Source: Candidatus Acidiferrum typicum (GTDB lineage: Bacteria > Acidobacteriota > Terriglobia > Acidiferrales > UBA7541). From it: a stretch of 48,452 nucleotides of DNA. The stretch covers positions 1 to 48,452 of the forward strand of contig JAOAPV010000082.1 of NCBI GenBank assembly GCA_025463055.1, given 5' to 3'. The notes below the pieces were generated by a model. It was not told the origin of the DNA and searched no databases. It saw only the letters and a program-made list of their open reading frames with translations. How positions within the stretch are numbered: the stretch's first letter is position 1; each line of letters starts with the position of its first letter. Made by a program: the position numbers and the translations under genes. Shown here piece after piece: positions 32,165 to 40,469 of this stretch.

Positions 32165-32373
32165 TCAAGACGTGAAACTAGGCTGGAGCGCGCTTCTTCG
32201 ATAGCCGCGACGGCGAGCTCGCGGCTTACGCTCGGATATTGTTCGAGAAACGCATCGAGCGTGTCGCCCCCTTCCAAGTACTCGATCAAAATCTTAAACG
32301 GTACACGCGTACCCCGGAAGGCGGGCTCACCGCCGAGGATGTCAAGATCCTTCACGATTGGGTTTTGCGGCAT
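32161..32373 (-). CDS. DUF433-family antitoxin
   Basis: A 70-residue winged-helix-like DUF433 protein: ILGGEPAFRGTRVPFKILIEYLEGGDTLDAFLEQYP is the family core. DUF433 proteins pair with DUF5615 PIN-like proteins as type II toxin-antitoxin modules; the antitoxin gene comes first, as here. ATG at 32373 is chosen, with GGAG six bases upstream; the upstream open frame has no family resemblance. It is intact, while its toxin partner is frameshifted, so the module should be inert unless the shifts are sequencing errors. Confidence 0.85.
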   Translation of the reverse strand: MPQNPIVKDLDILGGEPAFRGTRVPFKILIEYLEGGDTLDAFLEQYPSVSRELAVAAIEEARSSLVSRLE

Positions 32374-32476
32374 CTGCGACTCCAACGCGGATTTTAGCAC
32401 ACCGCACCGAACGCGCTGTGTTTGGCCATAAGTGGTCAAAGCCGGCGCGACGTAGCATAAAGATGGAGAAAACGCG

Positions 32477-32716
32477 CTATTGGGAGTGGGCGCGGGCGCG
32501 ATGGATACGGGACGCGATACGCTCCATCTCGTCTTTGCAGTACAGCTTCATTTTCTTTAGCTTGATTTCTTCTAACAGGTCTTCGGAATTCAGGTAGGGA
32601 GTTGCGGAGAGTTTTTGCAGTTCTGCTTCGTACTTTGAGTGTTGCTCGGCCAGACGCTGATACTCGGCGTCTGTTTCCAGGAGTATGTCCCGAGGGTACC
32701 GTTGCGCTGTTGCCAT
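32477..32716 (-). CDS. YdcH-family (DUF465) small protein
   Basis: A 79-residue helical protein with the DUF465 pattern: EYQRLAEQHSKYEAELQKL followed by LNSEDLLEEIKLKKMKLYCKDEMERIA, predicted as a coiled-coil hairpin. The function is unknown. AGGAGG lies about four bases before the ATG. It stands alone between rimI (97 bp) and the antitoxin gene. Confidence 0.88.
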   Translation of the reverse strand: MATAQRYPRDILLETDAEYQRLAEQHSKYEAELQKLSATPYLNSEDLLEEIKLKKMKLYCKDEMERIASRIHRARAHSQ

Positions 32717-32813
32717 TGGCCCTCCTCTGCGCGAATTGTGGTGTGGCTACTTCATGAACGGACGTTAACACAACGAGCGGCGGAATCAAGGGGGAAGGTC
32801 TGGTAATTTCGTC

Positions 32814-33302
32814 CTAGTGCGACGGGTCTGTGAGTTTTTTCTGCATGCACAAAGCATGCTCCGTTGGGTCACGGTAGTATGACTTACGTATGCCGGCGGG
32901 TACGAAACCGTGGCGTTCGTACAGAGCGCGGGCTGGCTGGTTGGATTCGCGGAGTTCGAGGAAGACGCGCGTAATTGCGGAGCGGCGGAAATTATCGAGG
33001 GCGGCAAGGAGGAGTGTGGAGGCGACGCCTTTGCGGCGGAAATCGCAATAGACGGCGATGTTGAGGATTTCCGCCTCGTCAGCGACTTGGCGGGCCGCCA
33101 GGAAGCCGACGAGGCGGGTGATTGTTTCGCACACAAGAAAAACGCCGCCAGGAGTAGCAGCTAATTTTGCATGACTTTCGGACGGCCACTGGGCGGCTTC
33201 GGTAGAGTCGCGCAGAATTTCGGAGATAGATACGACGTCGGAGGGACGGAAAGCGCGTACCTTCAATGCAATGGAGTCCGTCCCTTTATCGTCAGTGGCC
33301 AC
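32814..33302 (-). CDS. rimI: Ribosomal protein alanine N-acetyltransferase (RimI-like GNAT)
   Basis: A 162-residue GNAT acetyltransferase. The acetyl-CoA loop appears as DFRRKGVASTLLLAAL, preceded by EAEILNIAVY, and the C-terminal LELRESNQPARALYERHGFVPAGIRKSYYR is the RimI hallmark. RimI acetylates the N-terminal alanine of ribosomal protein S18 in E. coli; a wider substrate range is likely. It overlaps the 3' end of tsaB by 11 bases, the conserved tsaB-rimI pairing, which supports the assignment over a generic GNAT. Confidence 0.9.
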   Translation of the reverse strand: MATDDKGTDSIALKVRAFRPSDVVSISEILRDSTEAAQWPSESHAKLAATPGGVFLVCETITRLVGFLAARQVADEAEILNIAVYCDFRRKGVASTLLLAALDNFRRSAITRVFLELRESNQPARALYERHGFVPAGIRKSYYRDPTEHALCMQKKLTDPSH

Positions 33303-34008
33303 GGGGGGACGGGCCCTTCCAGAACACTTCCGCGTCGGAGCGGCGGATGTAATTGGCGTCTAGAGACAGGGCGTCGGTAAGGCGGCCCTGTTGGGCGAGG
33401 CGGAAGCCGATCTGGCCGATGCGTGGGGCGAGCAGCGAGGAAATCCCTTGAACGGCTTCGAGTTGGCTGACTCGGGAAGCCCATTCGGGCGTTTGCGTTA
33501 GGCACTCGGGATCGGTGGAAACCCAATCGATCTTTTCTGGACCCGCTTTGGCAATACACCAATCGAGAAACTTGTCGGGGGATATGACCATTTCCTCCTC
33601 CAGGCGCTCGAGCGCAGTGGCCTGGCGGCGATACAAAGCGGCGTAGAGCTGGCTGCGGCGAGCGTCAATGAAGGCAGCAACGTAGGGAGCGGAGCCGGTG
33701 CTCTCGGCAGCTACGGCTTCGAGGCGGGAAACTGCGGCGATAGGCCGGCCATGGACCTCGCTCCAAGCCTTCACAGTGGTGAGCCCCACGCGTACACCGG
33801 TGAAGAAGCCGGGGCCTGCTGCGACGGCGTAGAGCTCTATTTCAGCAAGGGTTAAGGCTGCGGGCGTTAGAACACGGGTGATAGCGGGGAGAAGCCAGGA
33901 GGAGTAGTCCTCAGGAACCCTATGGGCTTCGGCCTGGAGAAGGACGTCATCGCGCAAGAGCGCGACCCCGCCGCGGGCGTCGCATGTGTCGAGGGCTAAG
34001 ATGAACAC
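33292..34008 (-). CDS. tsaB: tRNA threonylcarbamoyladenosine biosynthesis protein TsaB
   Basis: A 238-residue ASKHA-fold partner of TsaD in forming t6A37 on ANN-decoding tRNAs. ILALDTCDARGGVALL, the AVAAGPGFFTGVRVGLTTVKAWSE block and AAFIDARRSQLYAALYRR are all typical. As usual for TsaB, it lacks the metal-binding histidines of TsaD. It starts with GTG at 34008. The gene leads into rimI with an 11-base overlap. Upstream, in the region shared with carD, a sigma-54-like motif points toward it (34152-34168). Confidence 0.93.
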   Translation of the reverse strand: MFILALDTCDARGGVALLRDDVLLQAEAHRVPEDYSSWLLPAITRVLTPAALTLAEIELYAVAAGPGFFTGVRVGLTTVKAWSEVHGRPIAAVSRLEAVAAESTGSAPYVAAFIDARRSQLYAALYRRQATALERLEEEMVISPDKFLDWCIAKAGPEKIDWVSTDPECLTQTPEWASRVSQLEAVQGISSLLAPRIGQIGFRLAQQGRLTDALSLDANYIRRSDAEVFWKGPSPRGH

Positions 34009-34140
34009 GCAGAGGATTTTAGCGCAGATGCTAGCGCGCGTTCGCGTCCTAATTGCGTTCCTTCGGTATGCTGATCAGTTACTCGTGCTCCCTCGCGCAA
34101 ATGCGATGGCGAGGATTTGGACAGGGCAGCGGGAGGGCGC

Positions 34141-34168
34141 TTGGCACGAAGAGCAATTCTGGTGCCAA
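34141..34168 (-). promoter_or_regulatory. Inverted repeat containing a sigma-54-like -24/-12 motif
   Basis: TTGGCAC (34141-34147) and GTGCCAA (34162-34168) form a 7-bp inverted repeat. Read on the minus strand the right half gives TTGGCACC-AGAA-TTGCT (34168-34152), matching the sigma-54 consensus TGGCACG-N4-TTGCW except at one position, with the required GG to GC spacing. It lies about 145 bp before tsaB. Confidence 0.4.
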
Positions 34169-34214
34169 AACGGTATGTGGAAATCCCTAAGCTCCTGATT
34201 CCAGAGGATATACC

Positions 34215-34243
34215 TTGACTCATGGAACACAAAGGCTTACAGT
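34215..34243 (+). promoter_or_regulatory. carD: Probable carD promoter
   Basis: TTGACT (34215-34220) and TACAGT (34238-34243) separated by 17 bases, 34 bases before the preferred carD start. Confidence 0.55.
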
Positions 34244-34276
34244 AATCGGTGTATGCCTAGGGGGGCAACCGAAGCT

Positions 34277-34798
34277 ATGGATTACAAAATCGGCGATAAG
34301 GTTGTATATCCGAACCACGGAGTGGGCTTAGTCGAACAAATTAGTTATGGAGTTTTGAACGGACGCACGGAACGGTACTACATGATTCGCATTGTTTCGA
34401 GTGGCTTGCGAGTAATGGTGCCACAGTCAAACGCAGAGTCCGTTGGACTGCGAGCTGTAATTCGTTCTAACGACGCGACTAAGGTGCTGGGCTTCCTTGA
34501 AAAGGGCAAGCTGAATTCGCACCACGATTGGAAGCACCGCTTCAAAGAAAATTCCGAGCGCATGCGCACGGGTTCTCTCCTGGAAGTCGCCGTAGTCCTC
34601 AAGAGTTTGGTTTCCCTCAGCAGGAGCAAGCCGCTTTCCTTCCGCGAAAAGAAAATGTTGGAGCGCGCCAAGTATTTGCTAGTCAGTGAGATGGCCACAG
34701 CGCGCAACACCACGTCGGAATCGGCGGAAGGTTTGGTAGTGAAATCGCTGGCGAAGGCGAAATTGCAGTTTCCGTTGATGACGGAAAAATTTGAATAA
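34277..34798 (+). CDS. carD: CarD-family RNA-polymerase-binding transcription regulator
   Basis: A 173-residue CarD/CdnL-type protein that binds the beta subunit of RNA polymerase and stabilises open complexes at rRNA and other promoters. The N-terminal RID domain begins MDYKIGDKVVYPNHGVGLVEQIS with YYMIRIVSSGLRVMVPQSNAESVGLR; the C-terminal helical domain (about residues 75-165) contains the DNA-contacting region with HDWKHRFKENSERMRTGSLLEVAVVLKSL. ATG at 34277 starts exactly at the conserved domain, with AGGGGG some 11 bases upstream; another ATG eight codons earlier is less likely. It is monocistronic, with a promoter and a terminator visible. Confidence 0.93.
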   Translation: MDYKIGDKVVYPNHGVGLVEQISYGVLNGRTERYYMIRIVSSGLRVMVPQSNAESVGLRAVIRSNDATKVLGFLEKGKLNSHHDWKHRFKENSERMRTGSLLEVAVVLKSLVSLSRSKPLSFREKKMLERAKYLLVSEMATARNTTSESAEGLVVKSLAKAKLQFPLMTEKFE

Positions 34799-34819
34799 AT
34801 TTTAACTTGGGACTTTTGC

Positions 34820-34856
34820 GGCGGGTCGCTTAATGGCGGCCCGCCTTTTTGTTTTT
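34820..34856 (+). terminator. Rho-independent terminator of carD
   Basis: GGCGGGTCG (34820-34828) pairs with CGGCCCGCC (34837-34845), nine pairs with one G-T, followed by TTTTTGTTTTTG. Confidence 0.88.
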
Positions 34857-34914
34857 GTGAGCGGAAGAAAAAGAAAGAGTTAACGCAAGGTTACAGCGAA
34901 TTGGAGCGCAGAGG

Positions 34915-35676
34915 TCACGGTGCGAGCGGAGTAAGTGTCAGCCCGCCGTCGCGCAGAGCTTTGGCTACCGCGGCGGCAATTTGCGGGGCGCCGGGAGTGT
35001 CACCGTGGATGCAGATGGTTTGGGCGGTGATTGCAACCTGCCTTCCGTTGCGAGCAGTCACGATGCCGGTCTGAGCGATGCTCAAGGCTTGGCGGCTAGC
35101 TTCTCCTGGATCGTGGATTAGGGCGTCCTCATATTTTCGCGAGCATAGCGTTCCATCTGGCTCATAGCGGCGGTCAGCGAACGCTTCGGCGGCGATGGGG
35201 AAGCCAGCATCGCGAAAGACCTCGAGCATGGGCGAACCCGCTAAGCCAACGAGTACCACGTCGCGTCGCCATCGGATTACGCCGTCTGCAATCGCTTGAG
35301 CAAGCTGGCGATTGTGCACCGCTTGATTGTAAAGCGCACCGTGGGGCTTAACGTGCGTGAGTTGGACTCCGCACTGACCCGCAATTCCGGCGAGAGTTCG
35401 GACTTGTTGGTATACGAAGTCGGATATCGCTTGCGGCGAGAGGTTCATTTCGAGGCGACCGAAATTTGCGCGATCAGGATAGCCAGGATGCGCACCGATG
35501 GCCAGGTTCCAACGAAGTGCCTGCTCGATTGTTGCCTTCATGGTTTGCTCGTCGCCCGCGTGGCCACCACAGGCTACGTTGATCGAGGTAAACGAGGGCA
35601 TCAGGGCTTCCTGAGTGCCATCGGCGAGGGCCTCGGGCAGTTCGCCCATGTCGCAATTCAGGTCGATGCGTTTCAT
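34915..35676 (-). CDS. pxpA: 5-oxoprolinase subunit A (LamB/YcsF family)
   Basis: Subunit of the ATP-dependent prokaryotic 5-oxoprolinase that opens pyroglutamate to glutamate, a housekeeping clean-up reaction. The 253-residue chain shows the family start MKRIDLNCDMGE, SINVACGGHAGDEQTM, LAIGAHPGYPDR, and THVKPHGALYN, with conserved acidic and histidine residues for metal and substrate. Its ATG at 35676 overlaps the pxpC stop (ATGA). Gene order is pxpB-pxpC-pxpA. Confidence 0.95.
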   Translation of the reverse strand: MKRIDLNCDMGELPEALADGTQEALMPSFTSINVACGGHAGDEQTMKATIEQALRWNLAIGAHPGYPDRANFGRLEMNLSPQAISDFVYQQVRTLAGIAGQCGVQLTHVKPHGALYNQAVHNRQLAQAIADGVIRWRRDVVLVGLAGSPMLEVFRDAGFPIAAEAFADRRYEPDGTLCSRKYEDALIHDPGEASRQALSIAQTGIVTARNGRQVAITAQTICIHGDTPGAPQIAAAVAKALRDGGLTLTPLAP

Positions 35677-36614
35677 TCCAAAATCAGATCCTCTGACGCC
35701 AGCAGCTTTTCTTGTTCCTGCAGCAGAGAGCGTGCCATTTCCCACTCGACCTGTTCGAAACGAATTTCGTCACGCGGACGAAGTTGACCGAGGCTGTGCA
35801 GATCGGCGGAAATCACGTTGGCGATTTTCGCATAGCCGCCAGTGGTCTGCTGTTCCACGAACAAGATAATCGGCAAGCCTCCCGCTGTGATCTGGACTGC
35901 GCCGATGGAGACACCCTCCGTGATCATGTCGCCCGCGGATTCGCGTGCAATGGGCTGGCCTTCGAGGCGAAGACCCATGCGATTTGATTCTTCCGCGACG
36001 CGATACATGCCTGCGTAGAACGCTTGCAGTGATGGTTCTGGAAACCAGTCGCTTTGAGGGCCAGGGGTCACCCGCAACACTTTGCGAGGTGACAGTTGCT
36101 CCGAGGCTCGCGCGACTATTGTTCTCTTTCGAAATGGCGCGATTTCAGGCCTGATGCGCAACACGTCGCCTTTGCGCAACGCTCGACCTTCGTAACCTCC
36201 GAGACCGCTCAGCAGATGCGTGGAGCAACTGCCTAAAAACGGCTTCACAACGATCCCGCCCTGGATGCATAAATAACAGCGCGCACCCGAGCGTGTCGAA
36301 CCAACACGAACGGTTTGACCTCGGCTAACTTCAACCGCTGAGGAATGATCGAGAGGCATGCCATCGGTCGTCGCGCCAAAATCGGAACCGGTTAACGCAA
36401 TAATGGCGCGTTGGGCGAACAGGAACGTACCGCCCAGCAGCGTCATCTCCAGAGCGGCCGCGCCTTGCGGGTTGCTCACCAACCGATTTCCCAGCCGAAG
36501 GGAAACCGGATCGGCTGCGCCGGAAGGCGAGACGCCGAGGGGACCGAAGCCTTCTCGCCCCAAATCCTGTACCGTGGTGAGGAGGCCAGGAGCTTGCACG
36601 TGAATCTCGTTCAC
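35673..36614 (-). CDS. pxpC: 5-oxoprolinase subunit C (biotin-dependent carboxylase-like, KipA family)
   Basis: A 313-residue subunit beginning VNEIHVQAPGLLTTVQDLGREGFGPLGVSPSGAADPVSLRLGN, the KipA/allophanate-hydrolase-2 signature, with GGLPIILFVEQQTTGGYAKIANVISADL near the C-terminus. The start is GTG at 36614, whose last two bases and the next one form the pxpB stop (GTGA); the frame upstream is open but lies over pxpB. It forms the B-C half of the oxoprolinase. Translation is coupled on both sides. Confidence 0.93.
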   Translation of the reverse strand: MNEIHVQAPGLLTTVQDLGREGFGPLGVSPSGAADPVSLRLGNRLVSNPQGAAALEMTLLGGTFLFAQRAIIALTGSDFGATTDGMPLDHSSAVEVSRGQTVRVGSTRSGARCYLCIQGGIVVKPFLGSCSTHLLSGLGGYEGRALRKGDVLRIRPEIAPFRKRTIVARASEQLSPRKVLRVTPGPQSDWFPEPSLQAFYAGMYRVAEESNRMGLRLEGQPIARESAGDMITEGVSIGAVQITAGGLPIILFVEQQTTGGYAKIANVISADLHSLGQLRPRDEIRFEQVEWEMARSLLQEQEKLLASEDLILE

Positions 36615-37309
36615 GCGCGCTCCAGTGCCGCGAATTTCTCTGGAGAAATTGGCATAAACCGGACGCGATTCCCGATCGACAAGAAGCTCAAGTCGTTGCG
36701 ATCGGGGCGAAACATTGGGATGGGAGTGCGCCCAAGCAATCGCCAGCCGCCCGGCGTCGCAACAGGGTAGATACCGGTTTGATTGCCAGCGATTCCGACG
36801 CTGCCGGCCGGCACGATGCGCCGTGGCGTTGCGAGGCGTGGGGTCAGTAGAGCTTCGGGCAGTCCGCCGAGATATGCGAATCCGGGGACGAAACCTAGGA
36901 AATAGACCAGATAGCTGGTTGAGGAATGCAGCGCGACGACCTGCTCGGGGCTCATCGAATGTATTGCGCTTACTTCGTTCAAGTCTGGGCCGTGCTCTCC
37001 GCCATAACACACCGGGATTTCCACTTCACGTGGCTGCGGCAGGCTCACGTTTTCGAGCCCCTCGATATAACGCAGGAGGATCTGTTCCAATTCATCGTGA
37101 TCCCGGTGCAGCGGATCAAACTTGATCAATACCGAGCAATATGCAGGATGCAGGTTGCGCACGCCTGCAATAGGTTCCATCTCGAGCAGGCGCAGCAATT
37201 TTCGAATGCGGTCGTGAGCCTCAAGCGTGATTTGATGACCGAAGTAAACGAGAAGCGATTGATCGCTCGCGCGCTGGAATCGCGTGGCATCGGCTGAAGG
37301 TTTGAGCAT
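36611..37309 (-). CDS. pxpB: 5-oxoprolinase subunit B (KipI family)
   Basis: A 232-residue subunit with the allophanate-hydrolase subunit 1/KipI pattern: SLLVYFGHQI, VRNLHPAYCSVLIKFDP, the EIPVCYGGEHGPDL strand, and FLGFVPGFAYLGGLPEALLTPRLATPR with the conserved GSVGIAGNQTGIYPVATPGGWRLLGRTP. First gene of pxpBCA. In Bacillus its relative KipI inhibits the sporulation kinase KinA, but with pxpC and pxpA adjacent the oxoprolinase role is clear. Confidence 0.94.
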   Translation of the reverse strand: MLKPSADATRFQRASDQSLLVYFGHQITLEAHDRIRKLLRLLEMEPIAGVRNLHPAYCSVLIKFDPLHRDHDELEQILLRYIEGLENVSLPQPREVEIPVCYGGEHGPDLNEVSAIHSMSPEQVVALHSSTSYLVYFLGFVPGFAYLGGLPEALLTPRLATPRRIVPAGSVGIAGNQTGIYPVATPGGWRLLGRTPIPMFRPDRNDLSFLSIGNRVRFMPISPEKFAALERA

Positions 37310-37462
37310 GCTGGAAAATTATACTGCCGGATGATTATCGTCGGCGAGGCTGCAGATACTTTGCAGCAAGCGCGACATGAAGAATGCTCGCTGGCGCGCG
37401 CCAAACTCCCGCTTGACGCATGACGAAGTCGAGACCACAATCCGCGTCCAGGAGGAGGAGCC

Positions 37463-37918
37463 GTGAAATACACAACTCCAGTCTTGCTGTTGGCTTTGGC
37501 GGTTGGGGGATTCGCAGGAGCTCAGGAAAAGCAGGCAAGGCAGGGAAATGATGCGGCGACACGCGCGCTCATTGACGTTGAGAATAAGTGGGTGGAAGCT
37601 CTCGTGAAGTCTGACATCGCGACTCTGGACTCCATCTTCGCTGACACGTATGTCGACACCGATGAACACAGTCATAGGACCGACAAAGAAGGCGTGTTTT
37701 CCGTTTTGAAGTCGGGCGATTTGAAGCTGGACTCACTAAAACTTTTCGACATGCATGTTCATCTTTACGGCGACGCCGCGGTCGTGATCGGCAGCTCGGC
37801 GCAAGCAGGAAGTTTTTTGGGCGGCCCGCTCGCTACCAACATAATTTTCACGGATACGTTCGTTAAGCAGAACGGAAAGTGGAAAGCGGTTGCGTCACAT
37901 CGTTCTGTCGCCGCATGA
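37463..37918 (+). CDS. Secreted NTF2-like (DUF4440) protein
   Basis: A 151-residue exported protein with a signal peptide (MKYTTPVLLLALAVGGFAGA) and a DUF4440/SnoaL-type fold: IDVENKWVEALVKSDIATLDSIFADTYVDTD, then FDMHVHLYGDAAVVIGSS and TDTFVKQNGKWKAVASHRS. Such domains bind small molecules or act as scaffolds; no catalytic set is recognisable. It starts at GTG 37463 after GGAGGAGGAG. A second domain of this family is fused to Clp-N at 19083-19946. It is convergent with the next gene (37 bp). Confidence 0.85.
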   Translation: MKYTTPVLLLALAVGGFAGAQEKQARQGNDAATRALIDVENKWVEALVKSDIATLDSIFADTYVDTDEHSHRTDKEGVFSVLKSGDLKLDSLKLFDMHVHLYGDAAVVIGSSAQAGSFLGGPLATNIIFTDTFVKQNGKWKAVASHRSVAA

Positions 37919-37955
37919 GGTCAGGCCAACTCTTCAACCGTGAATCCACCTATCT

Positions 37956-38951
37956 TTATTGTTTGAAGGAAAGCGGAAATTCCAGCATCTGGTTTTCGAT
38001 CGGAATGCGCAACATCAATTGCCGCGGGTTCTTGCCACGCTCGAACCACACCGCGCCGGAAACCTTGCTGCCCGCCTCAATCGCGCCGGATTTCAAAGCC
38101 AACGCGCGAATTTGTTCAGCGGTATTGACCAATGTTTGTTTGCCTTGCTTGCGCACGGCGTCGTCTTCCGCGGATTGATGCTGGACCAAATAATTGGGTG
38201 CCGAAACGGTAGGGACAGCGGATGCTCTGTAGTCAATATTGGTGGCATTGATAACTGCCGACGAAGATTGCGAGGGCACGTTTGCAGGGCCGGCCGTGGT
38301 TTCAGTCCAGAGCACCTGATGGGTCACGTTCTTCGCCAACTCTTCGGGATCTTGATAGAAGAGCGGCCTGCCGTGCGCGCCAACTTCGTCCAATATGAAT
38401 TTCGAAGGATCGATGCCGATGGACCCGGGGCTCTCATTCGCAATCGCGACATTCGCGCGCAGCTTCCATCCGCTATCGTGTAAGGAAACTTGCACGGTAA
38501 CCCCGTTCACGGTTAGCGACTCAACCAGCCTGCCGTTGTTCATGAATTGATCGCAGCCGGGCGCGCCTTCCTCCCAGCGCGATACACCATTTGCGAGCGC
38601 TGCGGACTTCGCGCGCTGTGTACGCTTCGGTGCTGAAAGTTTCTTGAGGTACATCGCCGCGACATAGCCGGTTTGCCCATCTGCATTCTTAATTCTTGCG
38701 GTATAACCTTCAGTATTATCGAGCACGGTTACTTCTTCGCCGCACTTCAGGGCGGCCACAATTTGCAGAGGCATGGACTGCTCGGCATCCGAGGTCATGG
38801 GCACATTCGGAACGCCGGGGCAGTTGATCTTCCACAAAGCAGGCGCGGCAGACGTGTCGGACTGGGTTGCGCTCTGCGCATGCGAAATTGGAAGCAGAAG
38901 TAATGCAGCTATGGCCGGCAACGCAATTTTCGATAATGTTGATGTCCGCAC
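37956..38951 (-). CDS. Secreted SH3-like-domain protein of unknown function
   Basis: A 331-residue exported protein with signal peptide MRTSTLSKIALPAIAALLLL...SHA. Residues about 60-108 resemble a bacterial SH3 domain (ALKCGEEVTVLDNTEGYTARIKNADGQTGYVAAMYLKKL), a module that often binds cell-wall peptides. The rest is beta-rich (VTVQVSLHDSGWKLRANVAIANESPGSIGIDPSKFILDE) and ends with KVSGAVWFERGKNPRQLMLRIPIENQMLEFPLSF, suggesting an immunoglobulin-like or DUF4352-type fold. Function unknown; likely in the envelope. Single gene. Confidence 0.75.
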   Translation of the reverse strand: MRTSTLSKIALPAIAALLLLPISHAQSATQSDTSAAPALWKINCPGVPNVPMTSDAEQSMPLQIVAALKCGEEVTVLDNTEGYTARIKNADGQTGYVAAMYLKKLSAPKRTQRAKSAALANGVSRWEEGAPGCDQFMNNGRLVESLTVNGVTVQVSLHDSGWKLRANVAIANESPGSIGIDPSKFILDEVGAHGRPLFYQDPEELAKNVTHQVLWTETTAGPANVPSQSSSAVINATNIDYRASAVPTVSAPNYLVQHQSAEDDAVRKQGKQTLVNTAEQIRALALKSGAIEAGSKVSGAVWFERGKNPRQLMLRIPIENQMLEFPLSFKQ

Positions 38952-39146
38952 TGAATCCCCCTCCGGGTCTCAGGTTAGAAACCTCTAATCGGGCTATATC
39001 GGGAATCGTGGGGCTGTCCATGGTTCGCGTCCATAGGACGGAGGTACAGGTTTGAGTGGTTTGTTGTACAGCCGTCCGCGAGCGCTGCAGTGGGAACGCT
39101 TGAGAGAAAAGAGAGTTTCTTATAGGCTCGACGCGCGGAGAATTTA

Positions 39147-39977
39147 ATGACCATGACGTTGAGAATGATCAGGGTAACCGCAGTTGCATTCGTGCTTGCG
39201 AGCGGAATTGCGAGCGCGCAGGTCGCGGGAAGCGCGCAGGGCGGTCGATCAAACGGGGCGTCTGCGGATTGCGCGGATTTGCCGGTTCTGACCGAAAGGC
39301 TGACGCGAGCCGACAAAATTTTGCACGATTGGCCCAATCTCGCGCGCTACGCGGAAGCCAATGCGGCCCTGGTGGCACCTGCCAAATTCGAGCTACGCGT
39401 CGTGTTTATGGGCGATTCGATTACCGATGCCTGGGTTAGCCCAGAGTACGGTGGATTTTTCCCGGGGAAACAGTACGTTGACCGCGGGATCAGCGGGCAG
39501 ACAACACCTCAGATGCTGATCCGCTTTCGTCCCGATGTGATTGCGCTGCAGCCGAAGGCGGTGGTGATATTAGCGGGCACAAACGACATTGCGGGAAATA
39601 CCGGGCCGATGACGCTGGGGCAAATCGAAGCGAACTTGGCATCGATGGCGGAGTTGGCGAAGGCGAACAAGATCCGCGTGGTGCTGGCCTCGGTACTGCC
39701 GGTCAGCAATTACGGACACGACCGGCAGGGTAATGCGCTGGATATGCGTACTAACCGGCCACCAGAGAAAATTCTGGAGCTAAATGCTTGGATCAAAAAA
39801 TACGCGGCGGCAAACGGACACACGTACCTAGATTATTTCTCGGCCACGGTGGACGAGCAGGGCATGTTGCAACGGGATTTGAGCGAAGACGGCCTGCACC
39901 CCAACGCCAAAGGATACGCAGTGATGTCGCCGCTAGCCGAAGAGGCGATTCGTTTGGCGATCAAGAAGCGACACTAA
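39147..39977 (+). CDS. Secreted SGNH/GDSL-type hydrolase
   Basis: A 276-residue exported esterase/acyl-hydrolase with a signal peptide (about residues 1-25). The four SGNH blocks are visible: block I VVFMGDSITDAW (Ser nucleophile), block II DRGISGQTTPQML (Gly), block III VILAGTNDIAG (Asn) and block V DGLHPNAKGY (Asp-His pair). The form resembles acetyl-esterases acting on carbohydrates or platelet-activating-factor acetylhydrolase-like enzymes. The true substrate is unknown. It starts at ATG 39147 (a second ATG two codons later). Confidence 0.9.
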   Translation: MTMTLRMIRVTAVAFVLASGIASAQVAGSAQGGRSNGASADCADLPVLTERLTRADKILHDWPNLARYAEANAALVAPAKFELRVVFMGDSITDAWVSPEYGGFFPGKQYVDRGISGQTTPQMLIRFRPDVIALQPKAVVILAGTNDIAGNTGPMTLGQIEANLASMAELAKANKIRVVLASVLPVSNYGHDRQGNALDMRTNRPPEKILELNAWIKKYAAANGHTYLDYFSATVDEQGMLQRDLSEDGLHPNAKGYAVMSPLAEEAIRLAIKKRH

Positions 39978-40029
39978 GGGCGTGGGCTGGGAAATTGCTG
40001 CCACCTTCGTGTGTGTCGCCAGCCGATTT

Positions 40030-40230
40030 CTACTTGCTAGCCACTTCTAGGCGCTTCTCCAGCCTGTCCAGCGGCACGCGAATTATCGCCGGGGCACAAA
40101 TCGAGTTACGCACAGGGCGTCCTGGCTCGGTAATGTACACGCCTTTGCCCAAAAGCTGAATGCGCAGCGCTTCTCTCGCGTATACGAAACTAAATGAGTT
40201 AAGGGACGAAGCGGATTTAAGTCTGCAAAG
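40030..40230 (-). pseudogene. Possible C-terminal remnant of an unidentified gene
   Basis: A stop-free minus-strand stretch of about 66 codons with GC-rich third positions encodes a protein-like end: FVYAREALRIQLLGKGVYIT, EPGRPVRNSICAPAIIRV, PLDRLEKRLEVASK. It has no ATG and no ribosome site, and a stop precedes it, so only the tail of a gene may remain. I do not recognise the family. Confidence 0.35.
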
Positions 40231-40469
40231 CTAAAAGGCGTTACCGACGGAGGGCCGACACACGTTTGCCACCCTTTGAGTTTCGCGTCAAACTCTTGAC
40301 GTCGGAAGAACCCGGTATGCCTTGACCCTGAAACACGGGTGGGTTAGGGTGTAAGAAGTTTCTCCGAGAGTTGGCTGCGCCAGGTTGAACGCAAGAAGCG
40401 GCTAACGGACAGCAGGAGGAATCCACCATCGGCCACCCAGTCTCTTTAGAACCAAAACCCTCCAATTGG
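40231..40469. promoter_or_regulatory. phoH 5' region with a strong ribosome site displaced from the ATG
   Basis: AGGAGG at 40414-40419 lies eight bases before an ATC (40428) that is in frame with the phoH ATG at 40470, with no stop between. No ribosome site stands before the ATG itself. No clear promoter is seen. Confidence 0.45.
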
